Positions 12,561-25,500 of a stretch of DNA of 64,000 bases are shown in pieces. Both the position numbers and the translations under genes were made by a program. Source of the DNA: Sclerodactyla briareus (Eukaryota; Echinodermata; Holothuroidea; Dendrochirotida; Sclerodactylidae); contig JAODTK010003043.1 in NCBI GenBank assembly GCA_026419785.1, forward strand, positions 114,058-178,057. Direction: 5' to 3'. Position 1 is the stretch's first letter; every line of letters starts with the position of its first letter. Under the pieces are notes generated by a model that saw only the letters and a list, made by a program, of their open reading frames with translations, made no database searches and was not told the DNA's origin.

Positions 12561-13865
12561 ACAAAAGTCATATGGGTGTTCACAACAAATGGATATTCAA
12601 TTTGCACCGCAGAATCCAATGCCCCCTGCTTGTTGGGTAGGTATTGGTTGATAGGCTATTTCAGACATCCGATCCACTCTGTTGACCTCAAGTAAGCTTT
12701 GACCTGACCACACAACAACAGGAGGGGGGGGGGGTAGAGGCAACAAAGTAGAGGAGTCGCCAGTTTTAAGTATAGCCAGTTATGCCAGTTTTGGTCGGAT
12801 TAGAGGTTTCCACGATGACAAACCGTTGTTCTTTTCGAGCAAGGCTAGGTAAATACGGGTCATTATGTCATGACCCAGATTTATTGGTGATTTTTCTTCA
12901 ACAGAACAGGTGTTTGGACATCTAAAATGCTGAGGCTTTTTAGAAAGGTTTCCATCTATTGTTGTAAGCCCAGCTCAGCTCATACTCATGTGGCAATTGT
13001 GTTCAGATGACTGTCGTGATGGGGGGGGGGGGCTGTGGTTAGTAGTGGTGTGTTCCCGGTGGTTGTGCGGGGTTCGATTTGTGTTCTAGGTCACCCGCGT
13101 GTTGAGGGCGGGTCTTACAGTGACCGTATTGTTAGAAAACGGTATAAACAGGGGGAAGGAGGAATGCTCTGGACTGCACCTACCTCGGTATTTCAGGGGC
13201 TTCTTTCCCAGTGAAACCCGTCAGGGGGGCACTCACTCATTCCCTCTGCCATATACACTACTGGTAGTACTCTTTAAATTAACTTTAGGGGCTACTACTC
13301 TACCCCATAATAAATCATCAAAATTTGTCATAGGCAAATGGGAGTTAGTGGGGATGCATGCGTTACACTGTGGCTTTTAAGACACAAGTAAAATTGCAAG
13401 GTATAGGTTATGTCCTTGAGACTGGACCAGTGATAACACAACACCATTGTTGACATAGGACAGCATGTGTGATGAAGGAGATTATGCTCATTACTGGCCG
13501 TTGCCACAAGACAAAATCAGTCTGTCCAGGGAAATTGTGTGTATAATGGAATGAAAAAAGGTGGACAATTGGAGTCATACAGGTGTATTTACAGTTAATT
13601 ATCTACCACACCCTAATTACTGGGGTGGCAGCATGGAGGTGAAGGTTCTCAAAATGGGTATCACATACCCCTACCTGAGCGATATATGTCGAGACACTGG
13701 GCGCAGTTATGTCAGCTATTTGTTTATCCTGACACAAGATCTTAAATTTGCTGAGTGGAAGGTGGCCACAAAAAAATATTAATTGTTAAAACGACATGAG
13801 CTCCCATGAATAGCGAAAACTACATGCAGTTCGCCAGGCCGAAACAGACCTTCCCATTACAACAT
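12561..13865. other. Unannotated non-coding stretch with G tracts
   Basis: No conserved coding or RNA feature was recognised. Poly-G runs lie near 12723-12734 and 13021-13032. ORFs at 13099-13380 and 13561-13782 (+) have no identifiable domains. Confidence 0.4.
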
Positions 13866-14439
13866 CCCTCTAAATGTTTTGTTGCCAAGATGTCAATGTC
13901 AACGTCAAATTGACAACATTCCAGGGTGTTAGTCTTATTCTTGACCTTTCACAAGGGCGTTCCTGGAGATAGCTAGTGATAGGAGTGTTGTATTTACATT
14001 ATCTAAATTCACTTTATGGTTACAACAATGTCAAATGAGGTCAAAAGGTCGAATGAGGTCAAAGTAGGTCGCCCAAACGAACAAACTCTCCAATACGACA
14101 TCCGCGAATGTTTCGAATGTTTCGTTGCCAAGATATATAAGGATTGTCCATGGTGACCTTGAAATGACATTGACCTAACACCGAAAACAACAGGGTCATC
14201 CTCACCATAAGTGCAACACGCTACTATTTGGAAACTGATACATGCTCGCGTCTTATTTTTTTTTTTTTTTTTTTTTTTTTTTTGATATCGTGCTGACAAG
14301 CATTCGCAAGTTTGCCCTCTCGTGACTGAACTGCCACCAAAAACAATAGGGTAATCCTCTCTCTATGTCCAAAACCCACATATATAATTTGAACTTCATA
14401 CATGCTTGCGTTCTTTAGATATCGTGCTGACAAGAGGTG

Positions 14440-14523
<84 letters not shown>

Positions 14524-14640
14524 ACACCCACACACACACACAACACAACAGCCACAGACACACACACATACACACGGCACATACGCAAGGTGCGTGACTA
14601 GGCGAGGAATCAAAAAACAATAAAAAAAAAACTTGAGACA
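13866..14640 (-). repeat. GGTCA-type repeat with T33 and long (CA)n
   Basis: A reverse-oriented copy of the hairpin/CA/GGTCA family. Degenerate monomers carry TGACCT/AGGTCA words (13940-14180). A T-homopolymer of about 34 bp lies at 14250-14283. A near-perfect (CA)n block runs 14444-14520, followed by variant CA repeats to about 14575. The terminal GAGGAATC(A)n remnant of the family hairpin is at about 14604-14617. Confidence 0.65.
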
Positions 14641-15003
14641 CCGTCATTCTCATTTGAATGGTGGCGCAGTCTATTCTATATGAAAAGCTTGAACAAAACT
14701 GGATTGTTTACTACCGTGAAATATAACGAAAATCGCCGCTGCAACAATTTTGAAGTAAAACGGGAGAAGAAATAATCGGTATTCCAGCTACACAAATTTA
14801 CTGACTTTTATGGCATCATCCAAGTGTAATTTGAGCATGGAATTTGTGAGTAAATACCTGAAATACATGAAATATTTTTTGGCGGAAAACGATTGCTCGT
14901 TATGGTGAAATGAAATGTGTGATTCGGGTGTCCGAACTTCGAAGTTCGAGGCGCTCCGAACCTTCGGAGTAGTGACTAGGACCCTAGCCACGTGAAAGAT
15001 TAT

Positions 15004-15960
15004 TGGCAAAAATCAAAGCACGTGGATTGATGGACTTAAATTGAAATGGATTGGAGAATGGCTTCACGAACGGAAACAGGAGTGTTTTGAGTGGGGAAGA
15101 ATTCAGATGGACAGGAGTAGGAAGTTCGGTAGTACAAGGATCAGTGCTCGGGCCAGTGTGGATGTGCTTTAAAATATATATTCATGACTTGGAGTTTGGT
15201 GTTCTATCAGAAACGAGTAAGTTTGCAGACGATACTAAAAGAGATGTGCAGGACAAATGGCAAGACAAAAGGTCTTGACAGGCTGATGTTATGGACGGGA
15301 AAGTGGCAAATGAACTTTAATGTGGAGAAGTGCTCTGTAATGCATTTTGGTAATGGTAATCCGAAGTATTAATACAGTATGACTGGGAAGTAATTAAACT
15401 GAAACTGAATCTGAATAAGAGAAAGACTTGGGTGAATGTGGATTCCTCGATGAAGTTCTCCAGACAATGTGCAGAATCTACAAAGAATGCCAACAAGTCA
15501 TCGGTATTATCAAACGGAACTTAACAGATTTCGATAAGAACAGGATGTAGTATTGAATCTAAAAAAAAAAAAAAAAACAAAAAACTGGCTTTTGAATACC
15601 AGTCTGGGGAGACCTATGAAGAAGATATGGAAACTATTGGAAGGAGTGCAACGAAGGATGAACGCAGAATGATACTAGAGATGAAGGAGAAATCATATGA
15701 AGAGCTAGACTGAAAGCCTCATCACTGACAATACAACAAGCACGGCATGCACGACCACAATCTGAAATCACGGTCTATAACATAGTGAATGGGAAGTTAG
15801 AATAGAATCCATAACGGAACTTATATGATGATATAGTGAAGACAGTAGGGGGGCCTACCAAGGGGAACCTCGAGAATCAGGCCCAGCCCTTCTGTATGTC
15901 TTCTGGAGTGAGAAGAACTCAGCTCAGCCCCAACACTCAACGACTTCAAGCAAAAAAATG
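15004..15960 (+). mobile_element. Degenerate non-LTR retrotransposon, RT C-terminal half
   Basis: Reading + in several frames, it keeps the RT block VVQGSVLGPV (about 15129-15158), the catalytic KFADDTK (ADD at 15225-15233), LMLWTGKWQMNFNVEKCSV (about 15286-15340), KDLG then VNVDSSMKFSRQCA (from about 15423, with a frameshift near 15432), LLEGVQRRMN (about 15633) and a C-terminal VYNIVNGK (about 15771-15795). This order is typical of CR1/Jockey-superfamily LINE ORF2. It is 5' truncated and broken by frameshifts and an A-rich run at 15560-15577. It is unlike the 10.3-kb LINE, so a second family is present. Confidence 0.8.
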
Positions 15961-16655
15961 GAACTGAGCGGGATCTCCAAGGGTCGTTGACCTTCTATCC
16001 CTATAGCAATGGCTCTCACTCATTGGGGATTCACAGATGAAAGATAAGGGAGGATGGCCATCCAGGTAAATCCTATAGGCCTATCATAATGATCTGATCA
16101 AGACTTTAGTGATATATAGGCCTACTCCTCTCAAAAATATTTGGTTAACGGGGCTTTGTCGTAGGCCAAGGCCGAGATTATATCAAGTATTTTCTCTCGA
16201 AAAGGAATTCACGGATCTGAAATACGTGCCAACGACGTAGGTCACAATAAGCACGATATCACTCAACTGTTTCATTGGGTGGTAAAATCAGCTGAGCCCG
16301 TACAAAGCAATAGGACTTCTTGGACGTAATGTTTTTAACTTCTAAACGTTACAGTTCGTTAATATTTCTTCCACTCAACAGAGTAGCTGGAGCAGTTTCA
16401 TCAATATTTTCGTACCTGAAAAAAGGAAAAAGGAAAACGGCGGACGTATTTATAGAAAGTGATTTTTCAGCTCTGCAGAAAGTTTGGATGCACCCTTTCA
16501 GTAGCCTACACTCTTGAAAATGCTATGTCGGAATTGACACAACACTGTGAACCTAGCACATCTATCCCGGATTGTGTAAAGGTTTTGTAAAAAAATACAC
16601 AATTTGTGCACATTATACACAATGATTTTTTATTATAATATAAGAGGTGTGCTTG
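15961..16655. other. Unannotated non-coding stretch
   Basis: No exon or element protein was recognised. A small AT-rich inverted repeat (ATTGTGTA..TACACAAT) lies about 16571-16621. Confidence 0.35.
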
Positions 16656-16659
16656 ATTG

Positions 16660-16988
16660 CCTACGTTGCCCCCTGAGAGCTAGACCCACAATGCATGGCG
16701 GGAGGCGACTTGGATGGTCTTCAAAACAAGGAATTTCAGGGATAAAATTATTTTTCTGCGGAGAAAATAGTCTCACCATTGCAGTTAGATTGGTCGATGT
16801 ACAAGATTTTTTGTAAACAATATCGGGGACAACATACCTGTACTAAGTTTTGCAGAAGAATATGCACCGATAATGAAAACGATACTTGAAAATTTACAAT
16901 TTTTCCACTATACTAACCCAAAGCCCCCCTCGACGTATCCCAGGCAGGCATCAAAACTATACCCACAGTGCACCGCAAAATGCGGTTT
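16660..16988 (-). mobile_element. MITE-like repeat, copy 1 (rearranged)
   Basis: Read on -, it begins TTTTGCGGTGCACTGTGGGTATAG (16964-16987, split here from the continuing match) and follows the 40.0- and 53.4-kb copies through CTGGGATAC, a GTTAGTAT block, GTGCATATTCT, a TATGTTGTCCC block and GACCAATCTAACT. The terminal segment at about 16660-16712 (TTGCCTACGTTGCCCCCTGAG..CACAATGCATGGCG) lies in the opposite orientation to that seen in the other two copies. Confidence 0.6.
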
Positions 16989-16989
16989 G

Positions 16990-19900
16990 CGAAAAAAGTC
17001 TGTTTCATTAGGCCTAGGGTACCCATGGGCCTATTTCGAACTGCGATTTACTGCAGACTCACCAGCATTATTCGGATTCTGCCATGTTGGATGGCCTCAT
17101 TAGGCCTACATCGACATTTCTGTAATCTCCTATTTTTGCGCTTGGCATAGCATATGTCCAGGGTATGGCGCTGGTAGACTAACAAGCCCTAGATACCTAT
17201 ACTGCGCGCATGTTGTCATTTGACAAACTGTGCTTCTCCAAAGTAGACACACACGCAGGCTGCGCCAGTGGTAATTCAACAGATTATGCGCTCGTATGTT
17301 ACCGTACCGTATACACGAGATTGAAAGAGACGCAGCATTCAAATCCATGGATATGGGTTCTTTACGTTACACCAGTCAAATAATTAATCTGATCGGAACC
17401 CAAGCCTGTGCAAATGTAAACAATTGATTGATCGCAGTTGAAGGAGCAACACACCTAGCAGTAGTTGGTGACGGTGTTGAACAGCTGTGCCTTACTTATG
17501 AAGTTACAATAATAGCTCCATGGTTATGACCATCCGCTACGCTAACGGTGCCAACATATCAGGCCCCCAACCATGAACGTATAAAGGTTACGCGTAAACG
17601 GATTTGTTACGCAATACACGTTTTCTTCCAAGAGTTTGAGATACATGCTTCAATGTCACATACAAATTGTGCCTTTATGATTTACTGTTACGAAGGCAAC
17701 GTGCAGTCCTCTCCCGAACGGTGGTTGTATAGGGGTGACTAGAGTGTCTCTGCTCCCATATGCAGAGCGCGTGAAGGCTTTCGTTATGCTTGAACGGGCC
17801 ATTTTACGGCGTAATCGTTTCCGTCCCGCGTAACCGTTTTTCTTACGTGTAACCGTTTCCCGTTAAACCATGTGAACGTTTCGTTCCTATACTCATTCAG
17901 CTCCTCAATCATGGGAGCCAATGCCTGGAAGGCACCTCGCCCCATCCACCCGCCGCCTCCAATCGCCCGGCTTCCTCCGGGCAGCGACCAGGTCTAGGCA
18001 TTCCCCCCCCCCCCCCACACCCCTCCCCCAGCAGCACTGTCCAAGAATCCACCAAAGGACTGGATCTTGGTCCATGACAACCACATGAAGCTCACGGATT
18101 TGCCTCACGACTAAGTGTTCCACGGGCATCAACCAGAGAATCCCCAACCTCGGCTAGTGATGCAGCATCGTTAGGCAGTAATGCATAATGCCCGTTTCGC
18201 ACGCGTGACAGAATTTATTTTTATTACCGAAAACTTCGGAAAAAACTAAAAAATAGAACATCGTTCGATGAACTAGCACGAATAATGCACTTTGTACAGT
18301 CAAGCTTAAGGTCTACTAATGGCCCATTGGAGAGTAATATATTCTCGAATGCGGGAGGAAAAAAAAAAGAAGTAAAGGTCGGCAGATGATGACGCGTGAG
18401 ATTGATGTTGATGGTCCAAGCCCGAGCCCTGGCTGTGCTGTACTATTGAAGCGCCCTATTTCCTGTTGGATGCTGATTGAAAATTACATTAGGAACCCGA
18501 CCGTTCCATCTTACCTACTGAGATTTATTATCTCATCAGTCTCGAAGGGCCGGACGAGATATTGTAGTCACTTGCCATTTCATTTCATCACCAATATTTA
18601 CTGTTGGCTGGTTGCCATAAAACATCGATGGTACCATAGTGGTGGTTAAGACTATTCACTGAGGGGTACTCATTGGTGCTGGTGATCCATCTTGAGGTTG
18701 CACTCCGACGGAAGTGGTCCGTTTGTGTGTGTGCATGTTGTGTGTGTGTGTGCGTGTGTGTGTGTGCGTTTTGCGATCCTTACGTGGTTTGTTTAAACAT
18801 GGTTTTCCGCAAATATCTCCACTTCGGAGTGGCCGAACATACTAACATTTGGCACAGCTTGAATATTCACGAACCATATTTTTCTCTCAAAATTAGGCAC
18901 AAACTACCAAATTGTGACAACTGTGGACAAGTACAAAAACCTTACTAATGGCAACAGGTAGAAATGTTGAATAGTTCCTCCATTGTTGCCGATAGATCGT
19001 GCAACTCAGGAATTGCCATCTTGTTTAGGCTAGATGTACAATGATCTCCTCGTTCGTTTTGGAAATGATAACTATATTCTTGTCTCGAACTGCACCCTCC
19101 ATTGAAGCTTTTATGGCTACTTAGTATGCTGATTTTTTTTCTTTCGCTTCTAAAATTGTTATTTCCGGCCTTGATGGTGGTTCTTTGGAAAGACGCCATA
19201 AAGTTGTATTTGATATTGACCTAATTCCAAGAACCGTAAAATCAGTGTTTGGTTGATGGCCATAAAATACACGAGTCTCCGTTGCAATAGCGCCCGTGTG
19301 CTATGTGTTTCAGAAAACGTTTGTTGGCGGGATGTTACGTCTAGCACGTGTGGATCGTGAAGATACGTATAGTTTCACAATCACAGGAGCATTCGAGTGT
19401 AACTGAAATTCGGCATTACGTAACCGCCATGTGCAGCAAAGCAACGATTTGCGCAGTGTCCCAGGACTTGAAGTCGCGGACTTAGGGAATTTTGCATGTT
19501 GACGGAACAGCCTACTGTGCTGCTTCGGCGCTAGCTTTATTCCGTGATTCTCGATTACAGTTTTTTATAGGAGTTCGTTGCTTATTGCCGGGAAGGTGTT
19601 CGCCGCAGGTCGACGATGACCCGCCCTTGGTCGCCTGCCATCCATTGTTAGGGCCGTCGCAAGGCAATCACCCCAATGGCAATCCTCCACCGAAAGAAAA
19701 ACCTGAAAGGTTTCAAACTCTGGATGCGGAGTCGGCGATCGGAGATGAGAGAAAAGGGCAAGAGCTTGACGTAGGGGGGGGGGGAGGGTGTGGGATCCAA
19801 GTTCCATCCCCCCACGAGCCTCCCCTATCCACTCTAAGTCCAATCCTGCATTTTCGATGTTTCCAATTTTTTTTGAACTTTTTCCTCGGAGAGAAAATTA

Positions 19901-20430
19901 ATAATTAAAACAATTGGTGGACGCATTGTTTTACTCCTTCTTTCGTGGCCTTTCTCATTTGATTCAACGCTCTCAGTAAATATCGAGAGGAAATCCACCT
20001 GAGAACTGGAAGTATTTGCCTCCTTAGAGCATACAATTTAACACAAAGGCAAAAGAGTGGTAGACGGCAGCACGAGCATCCTCCCCACAAAGTGTAACAT
20101 GATTCCCCTGCAGTGACATCTCGACGATATTCATACGACTTGTATTGCCCATCATTGATGGTAATTTTTCGTTTAGAATTGGATACGCGGAGTCTTTCAA
20201 ACTTAGCTTACAGGATTTTTTTTATGAAGGTGGTTGGGAAAATTGATACTGTCGGGGGAATAGGCCCTCGTCGGGGTTTTTACATTTTAGCGTACCCCTT
20301 CGGGCTCCCCGACGAAATGGGAAAAAATTCCCCCCGACGGAGAGGGGGGAGTCTTCCCCGACGGAGGGGGCATGGCCTCCCATTGCCCCTCCCCTTGCCC
20401 ACCCTTGCCGCCGGTGCCAGGAAACTTAAG
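16990..20430. other. Unannotated stretch with a GT microsatellite
   Basis: No conserved exon was recognised. It contains (GT)n with GC interruptions at about 18721-18770, poly-C at 18002-18016, several degenerate TAACCGTTT words around 17580-17870, and a GC-rich block at 20265-20420 in which CCCCGACG-type words recur four times. The 110-138-codon ORFs in this interval look compositional rather than conserved. Confidence 0.35.
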
Positions 20431-20998
20431 GCTTTAGCGCAATAACGCAATAACGCTTCCATTCATCTATTTATCTGAAACTTGGTACATTGTCAGCCCT
20501 AGTGACATCTCAGTTCGAAAGTGCGCTCCACTGCATGTCTGCTGTCCTCTATCTTTTTGGTTTTTATACAACGAAAATACCGAGTTCATTCATCCGAGTA
20601 CACGAAAACGGGTGGGTGGGGACAACATTGGTCCCGACATAACAGGACGGTGATTTCCAAGGTCCCAGAGGTCACTTTTTTTTTTTTTAACCTGTCGATT
20701 TGAACGAAACTTAGGGGATGTGGACTGTGTTGTTAGTACAGAACAACATGAAGGTCATTTCAAGTCCACAATCAGGTTCAAGTTTGCATAGATCATGCGA
20801 TTTTTCTAAACTTGGACGGTATTTGAACAAACTGGGGAATGTGGACTCAGTTTGGTCCTGAACAAAAAAAAACAGTAGTGGCATTTCAAAGCACGAAAGG
20901 TCACTGTGATTCCTCTGAATGAGACATCAATACACACAAAGGCTGTGGTCTGATGTGGATATACACGTCGGCGTTTACCCGCCTGTACACATGTCTAG
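20430..20998 (+). mobile_element. Helitron-like non-autonomous element, copy A
   Basis: The 3' end has a short GC hairpin (GGCG..CGCC, about 20970-20983), an 11-nt spacer ending ACATGT, then CTAG at 20995-20998 followed by T. This is the layout expected of a Helitron 3' end. The body contains monomers with GAACGAAACTTAGGGGATGTGGACT and GTCCTGAACA-type words shared with the copies ending at 48119 and 51053. The 5' end is not resolved; shared TTAGCGCAATAA sequence suggests about 20433. No Rep/helicase is seen. Confidence 0.5.
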
Positions 20999-20999
20999 T

Positions 21000-22329
21000 T
21001 CTGCCATGTATTAGATGCCAAGTCAGCTCAGTCGGAGGAGTGGTTTGTGCCATTGCATTTTCGCCTGTAGAAGACCTTAGCCACCAAAGCAAATCGCTCA
21101 ACCAGATCGACTGATCCACATGCAGTCATCATCCTGATGGAAAGATGGCGTCTTCTCCTCCGGAGGTAAGGATGTGCGACTATGGATCTACGGGGGTGGG
21201 GAGCCGATAAAACTATCCTAATGAATAAGCCCTCTCTCTTCTTCTTTTTTTAGAGGGGGAGGAGAGACTGACACAAAAGATTTGAATCAGATCGGCCAAT
21301 ATAGTTTTCGATAACACGGCTTCTCAGACTGTAAACAACCAACCCAATCCCAAACCAAACAAAAAAAAGTGTATTATTCTTGAGATACAGAGACGTCTTC
21401 CGGGAGACTAAGTATCGGCCATGAGTTGAGATAGGACCATCACGACTCTGGACACACATATCAGGAAGATTGGTGGGGTTATCACCTGAGGTAGTTATCA
21501 TCCGGCGCAGTCGCGTTACTAGCTTAGCAATAATTCGCGTTCGTGAGTGGGAGATAAGACTCGCGGGACACACATTAATGAAACGTGTACCTGTAAGTCG
21601 ATGCTCTTGACTTGGAATTTCATGAGGCTTCTTACGAACACGAAGCTGGGACTGGCTACCATCCACTTCCACAAACGTCCAATGGGCTCCATCTTGACGG
21701 GCCCTCCCACCTCGTCTCGATAGAGTCAGGAGGGAATCGTCACAGGCTTCGGCGGGAACGCCGACTAATTTGCGATCTCGTGACCACCGCGCGGTCATCC
21801 ATGAGTTAAGTTCGAATACCATGCACCCACAATTGAACGCCATCAATTTTATTTATTTCCTCAAAAACTCATACACCTCGTGTACGTATTTTACTTTCGT
21901 TTTTTAGTAGGAGTATATACTACGTCAAACACTATAATAGGGCTTGGCTGCTGGCCTCGTAGTACAAACGTACTGTTCAGCAGTCCGAACACACTGATGA
22001 CTGGCTATGCGGGCGCGGCACTATCCTCATTTGATCACGTGAGTGGTAATATGAGAATTGAAATTTCAGTTCTTTTTTAACAAACCCCGAAAAGCGAGAG
22101 ACGCTCATTGAATTCCTGACTGCCTTAGTCTAGTAATTCAGATGGCATCAGGAGAGAGAGTAGTACAGTGGTATGCAGTGACGTTTTGCAATCGAACTTC
22201 CCTATTTCGAGAAACTGGACGTTCAGTGGGCTGTACTTGCAGTAGCGATGAGAGTTTTTGTCGGTTTCATTTCATGGTTCGCTATGTGCAAGTGGACTTG
22301 TGGGTTTTCTGTTTTTTTTTTATTTTCAG
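21000..22329. other. Intergenic; anonymous minus-strand ORF
   Basis: A 198-codon open frame runs 21250-21843 (-), the longest in the window. Its first two thirds look compositionally protein-like (contains WMTARWSRDRKLVG and WTFVEVDGSQSQLRVRKK). A CAG|GTACAC donor-like site falls within it near 21592. I do not recognise a family, and no convincing acceptor is seen upstream. A tRNA A-box-like CAGCTCAGTCGG lies at about 21025. Confidence 0.3.
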
Positions 22330-22543
22330 GATACTTGCAATGATTCTCGTCGATCGGCCATCGGTCATGATGAGAAATTTGGTCGTATTTCTGATTTCAC
22401 CGATAAGTTCTCTCTCTTTTTCAGATGCGGACGCGGTCAAATTGCGGTCCCGGGAGCAGGCTCGATATCATCGAGGCAACTATATAGACAAGGAGAGAAG
22501 GGCATGATCTTCGGTGATAATCCCGAAGAAAACATTACGGACC
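22330..22543 (+). CDS. Candidate internal exon, product not recognised
   Basis: Splice signals frame a 214-bp open segment. On the left a polypyrimidine tract (GTTTTTTTTTTATTTTCAG) ends with AG at 22328-22329; on the right the donor is ACC|GTAAGT at 22544. One phase (phase 0 in, phase 1 out) is open throughout. It encodes about 71 residues beginning DTCNDSRRSAIGHDEKFGR, with a central FTDKFSLFFRCGRG and an acidic end GDNPEENITD. Composition and splice sites are typical of a real metazoan exon. No partner exon was found nearby with confidence, and the protein family is unknown to me. A second, alternative acceptor (CTCTCTCTTTTTCAG) ends at about 22423. Confidence 0.55.
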
Positions 22544-22549
22544 GTAAGT

Positions 22550-25500
22550 CCCCTTGATGGCCAATAATTGGCTCTGACCCGTTGCATTCTATCAAATTCA
22601 AACCATTTGACCTTTGATCCCAACTAACAGTGAATGCATAATGATCTGTGTCTAGTCATGGGCACTTACCAATGATGAAACTACTTCACCCCCGAGTGGG
22701 GCCAGAGGCATCAGAATTGACCGAAATATAAATTTGGTCAAAGTTAGAGAAACTTATTACCAGTTATTACTGTCAATGTCAATCTACACCAAAACCAAGT
22801 GATTTCCGTGAGCCTACTCCACATAAAAAGCTGCGTACCATGCACAACTCACTGGATCGGACCAATAAGGTATATAGGTAGAATGATAGAACAGCAGTTG
22901 GAGTTCATCCATGTGAAGAGTGAGGGTATGATGGCCCCTTTGAACTGCGTTACTGTGATAAAATGTTGACTCAATGGAGCATCGCCGAAATAGGGGGGGG
23001 TATATATCCTCCCATTCCCCCCCGAAGTGCGCCCACGAGTGACAGACCGCGCGGACCATACTGACGTCAGATAGATAAACGTGAAGTCAATGCTATCAAA
23101 GCATTCCGTTGAACCCATCTCGTGGTAAAGCATGCCCTTTATCCCCGGAAAAGATCTCGGTAATAGGAAAAAGGTCTTGCCGTGTGACTACTTAGTCCTG
23201 CGATCATACCCGTGTGCTCTTGTTGGTTACTGAGTATTCTCGACTATGGAGAGAGGCACTAACCTAATTAACTGTAACACCACATACCCGCACACAACTG
23301 AACCTTTGCATTATACTCAACCTCTTCGCCCCGTCGACAGTGGTTTATATACCGCGATAGTCATTTGACGACGCTGACTAATTCACTGTCTATTTATAAG
23401 ATTCCTTTGTTGGAAGCAAGCAATTGTTATAAACCAAGAGGGTTGTAGATCATCCATTTAGGTATTTACCCGTACGAAGGAAGCACTTCCTCATCGACTG
23501 ATTGATTAGTGGATTTACTGTAACCTGCTTCAATACTGGACATAATGGAACCCAATACGATCAGACATCAAATGTGTCGTCATATCGGCGGAGGGTGATT
23601 AAAATCAATTTCGGAGTCTCTCCGGATGTAGGGCCCCCACCCCCCCTCTTCACCATTTTAGTGGGAGGGGTAGGTGATCGGGTTGTTTACGACGTAGTAC
23701 AACAGCAATCAATGAGATTGTGCTCCACATAAAAGAAAAAAAACAAATCCCAGAGATATACGACCTACACCGTTTTTGTGCAGAAAAAAAGAATCTTCTG
23801 TGGCTATGTTGTATTCCCGGGTTCTGGGGCACTGAGTGCCCCCTGGCCAGACACCGTTCGCAAAACTATGGTGGACATGGTACGAAGAGAAAACGGAGGG
23901 GGGGGGGCGTGGAAGAAAAAGCCGGGGAGCACATAAGGGGACCTGGAGGAACCATTAAGTAGATGAATAGTGTCGACCGAACGCTATGATCTATGTATAT
24001 TTGTACTTCATTTGCGATTAATCATTGTATATTATTCTATTCTCACCCCTTTATACATACACTTCAAGTATTTGCTTCACTCACTCGAGCATTGTTGGAA
24101 CTCGGCTGAGTTTTCAAGCCTACATTGTCTGAAATAGTACAATTCTCATCTGAGAATAATTACTATTTTGTACCACAAGCAGGGGCGAAATATGGGGGGG
24201 GGGGGGATGTGGGGTTGACACCGCCTGAGATATTGAAAAGTCCGTCCCGGGCCGTACGGCAAAAGTCGGGAGTCTCTGAGCGGCCCAAAGCCGATTTTAA
24301 GGAACATTGAATAGACCCCCAAAGAGGGATGTTCGTGAACGAAGGATGCCATAAGAGCTGTAAGCAATGGACAATTGTACGGAAGCCACCTGCGAATGTC
24401 TGAACGTCACCACGGTCGCCGAAAAAACTGGGATAATTAAGAATAGTCAATCAAGGAAAGTCGGCTCTCAGACGACTATCTTGTTGTCCCAAAATTCCCC
24501 CCCCCCGTCCCCTGAAATTGTGTATTAAGTAGTATTGCATGCTACCATAATTTGACCTCTAGCTATTTAATACTCTCTGATAGACCTCCAAAAATGGGGC
24601 TAAATGAGCCATCAATGCGTAACATACAATGTTTATATGAGACTCTCTCTCTCCAGCCATGGTTTATCATCTGTTTTACAAGCAAAAATTGTCAAAATTA
24701 ATCATTTGTGTCATCACACTGCAGGCTCGGATACAACCGAGGATATACAACCGAGAATGGAAAGCTATATCTATAGTCCAAACCCCCTTTCATTCTAATA
24801 ATCTTACTGTTGGAGTTTTATTGGCCTTCAATGTGTCCCATTATCTAGTTCACTTGGGAGAATCCTAATGCGCAATAACTCATGACGTCACCCTTGGACA
24901 ACCCGGGAAGTTTTATGTCCATATATTCCATTGTTTTCATTTGGTTAAATAGTCAACATTCAGCAAGCGTTACGTTGTTTCATCTCACCAAAGTCAACAG
25001 CAACCCTACCATCCACACAGCAAATCCCTCATAAACTAAATGTTTTTCGAAGAGTGGAAAATAAATTTGTGAATTTTATAGAAAACAAAGTTGTTTTGCG
25101 TTGTGGTTTTGTACAAGTAGGACATAATTATTAGTGATGAATGGGAAGCCTTTTTCGATCTTGCCATCTATACGCAATGCCACAAACTCTTCAAAGACTG
25201 AGCTCCCCGTAACCGGAGTTCGTACGAACATTCAGTTGTTTCTCCGACTAATATCAAGCCTCTTTATAAGAATCGTTTCGAAAGTGGGGGGAACCCATCG
25301 AATCAAATTGACCATCTGAGCGGAGCGGCCACCCTCGGTTGGCGCGGAGCGCACAAAGAAATTCCCAGATTTTCAATACCCTCCGGATCGTCGGAAAACG
25401 CACTTGCCAGGCTCAATGCAACCCATCTCAATGTGTGATTTGAGTAAAAGACGACCACAAAATTTGTTTTGTGGCATACTAAGATATGTACCACCGAGTA

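Noticed and set aside
14402-14653. ORFs of poly-His/Thr and poly-Cys/Val on both strands
   Set aside because: They are translations of the (CA)n microsatellite in different frames.
21250-21843. 198-codon ORF considered as a ligand-gated channel extracellular domain (WMTARW..RDRKL)
   Set aside because: The resemblance is limited to a few residues, with no Cys-loop signature and no convincing acceptor; kept only as an anonymous ORF.
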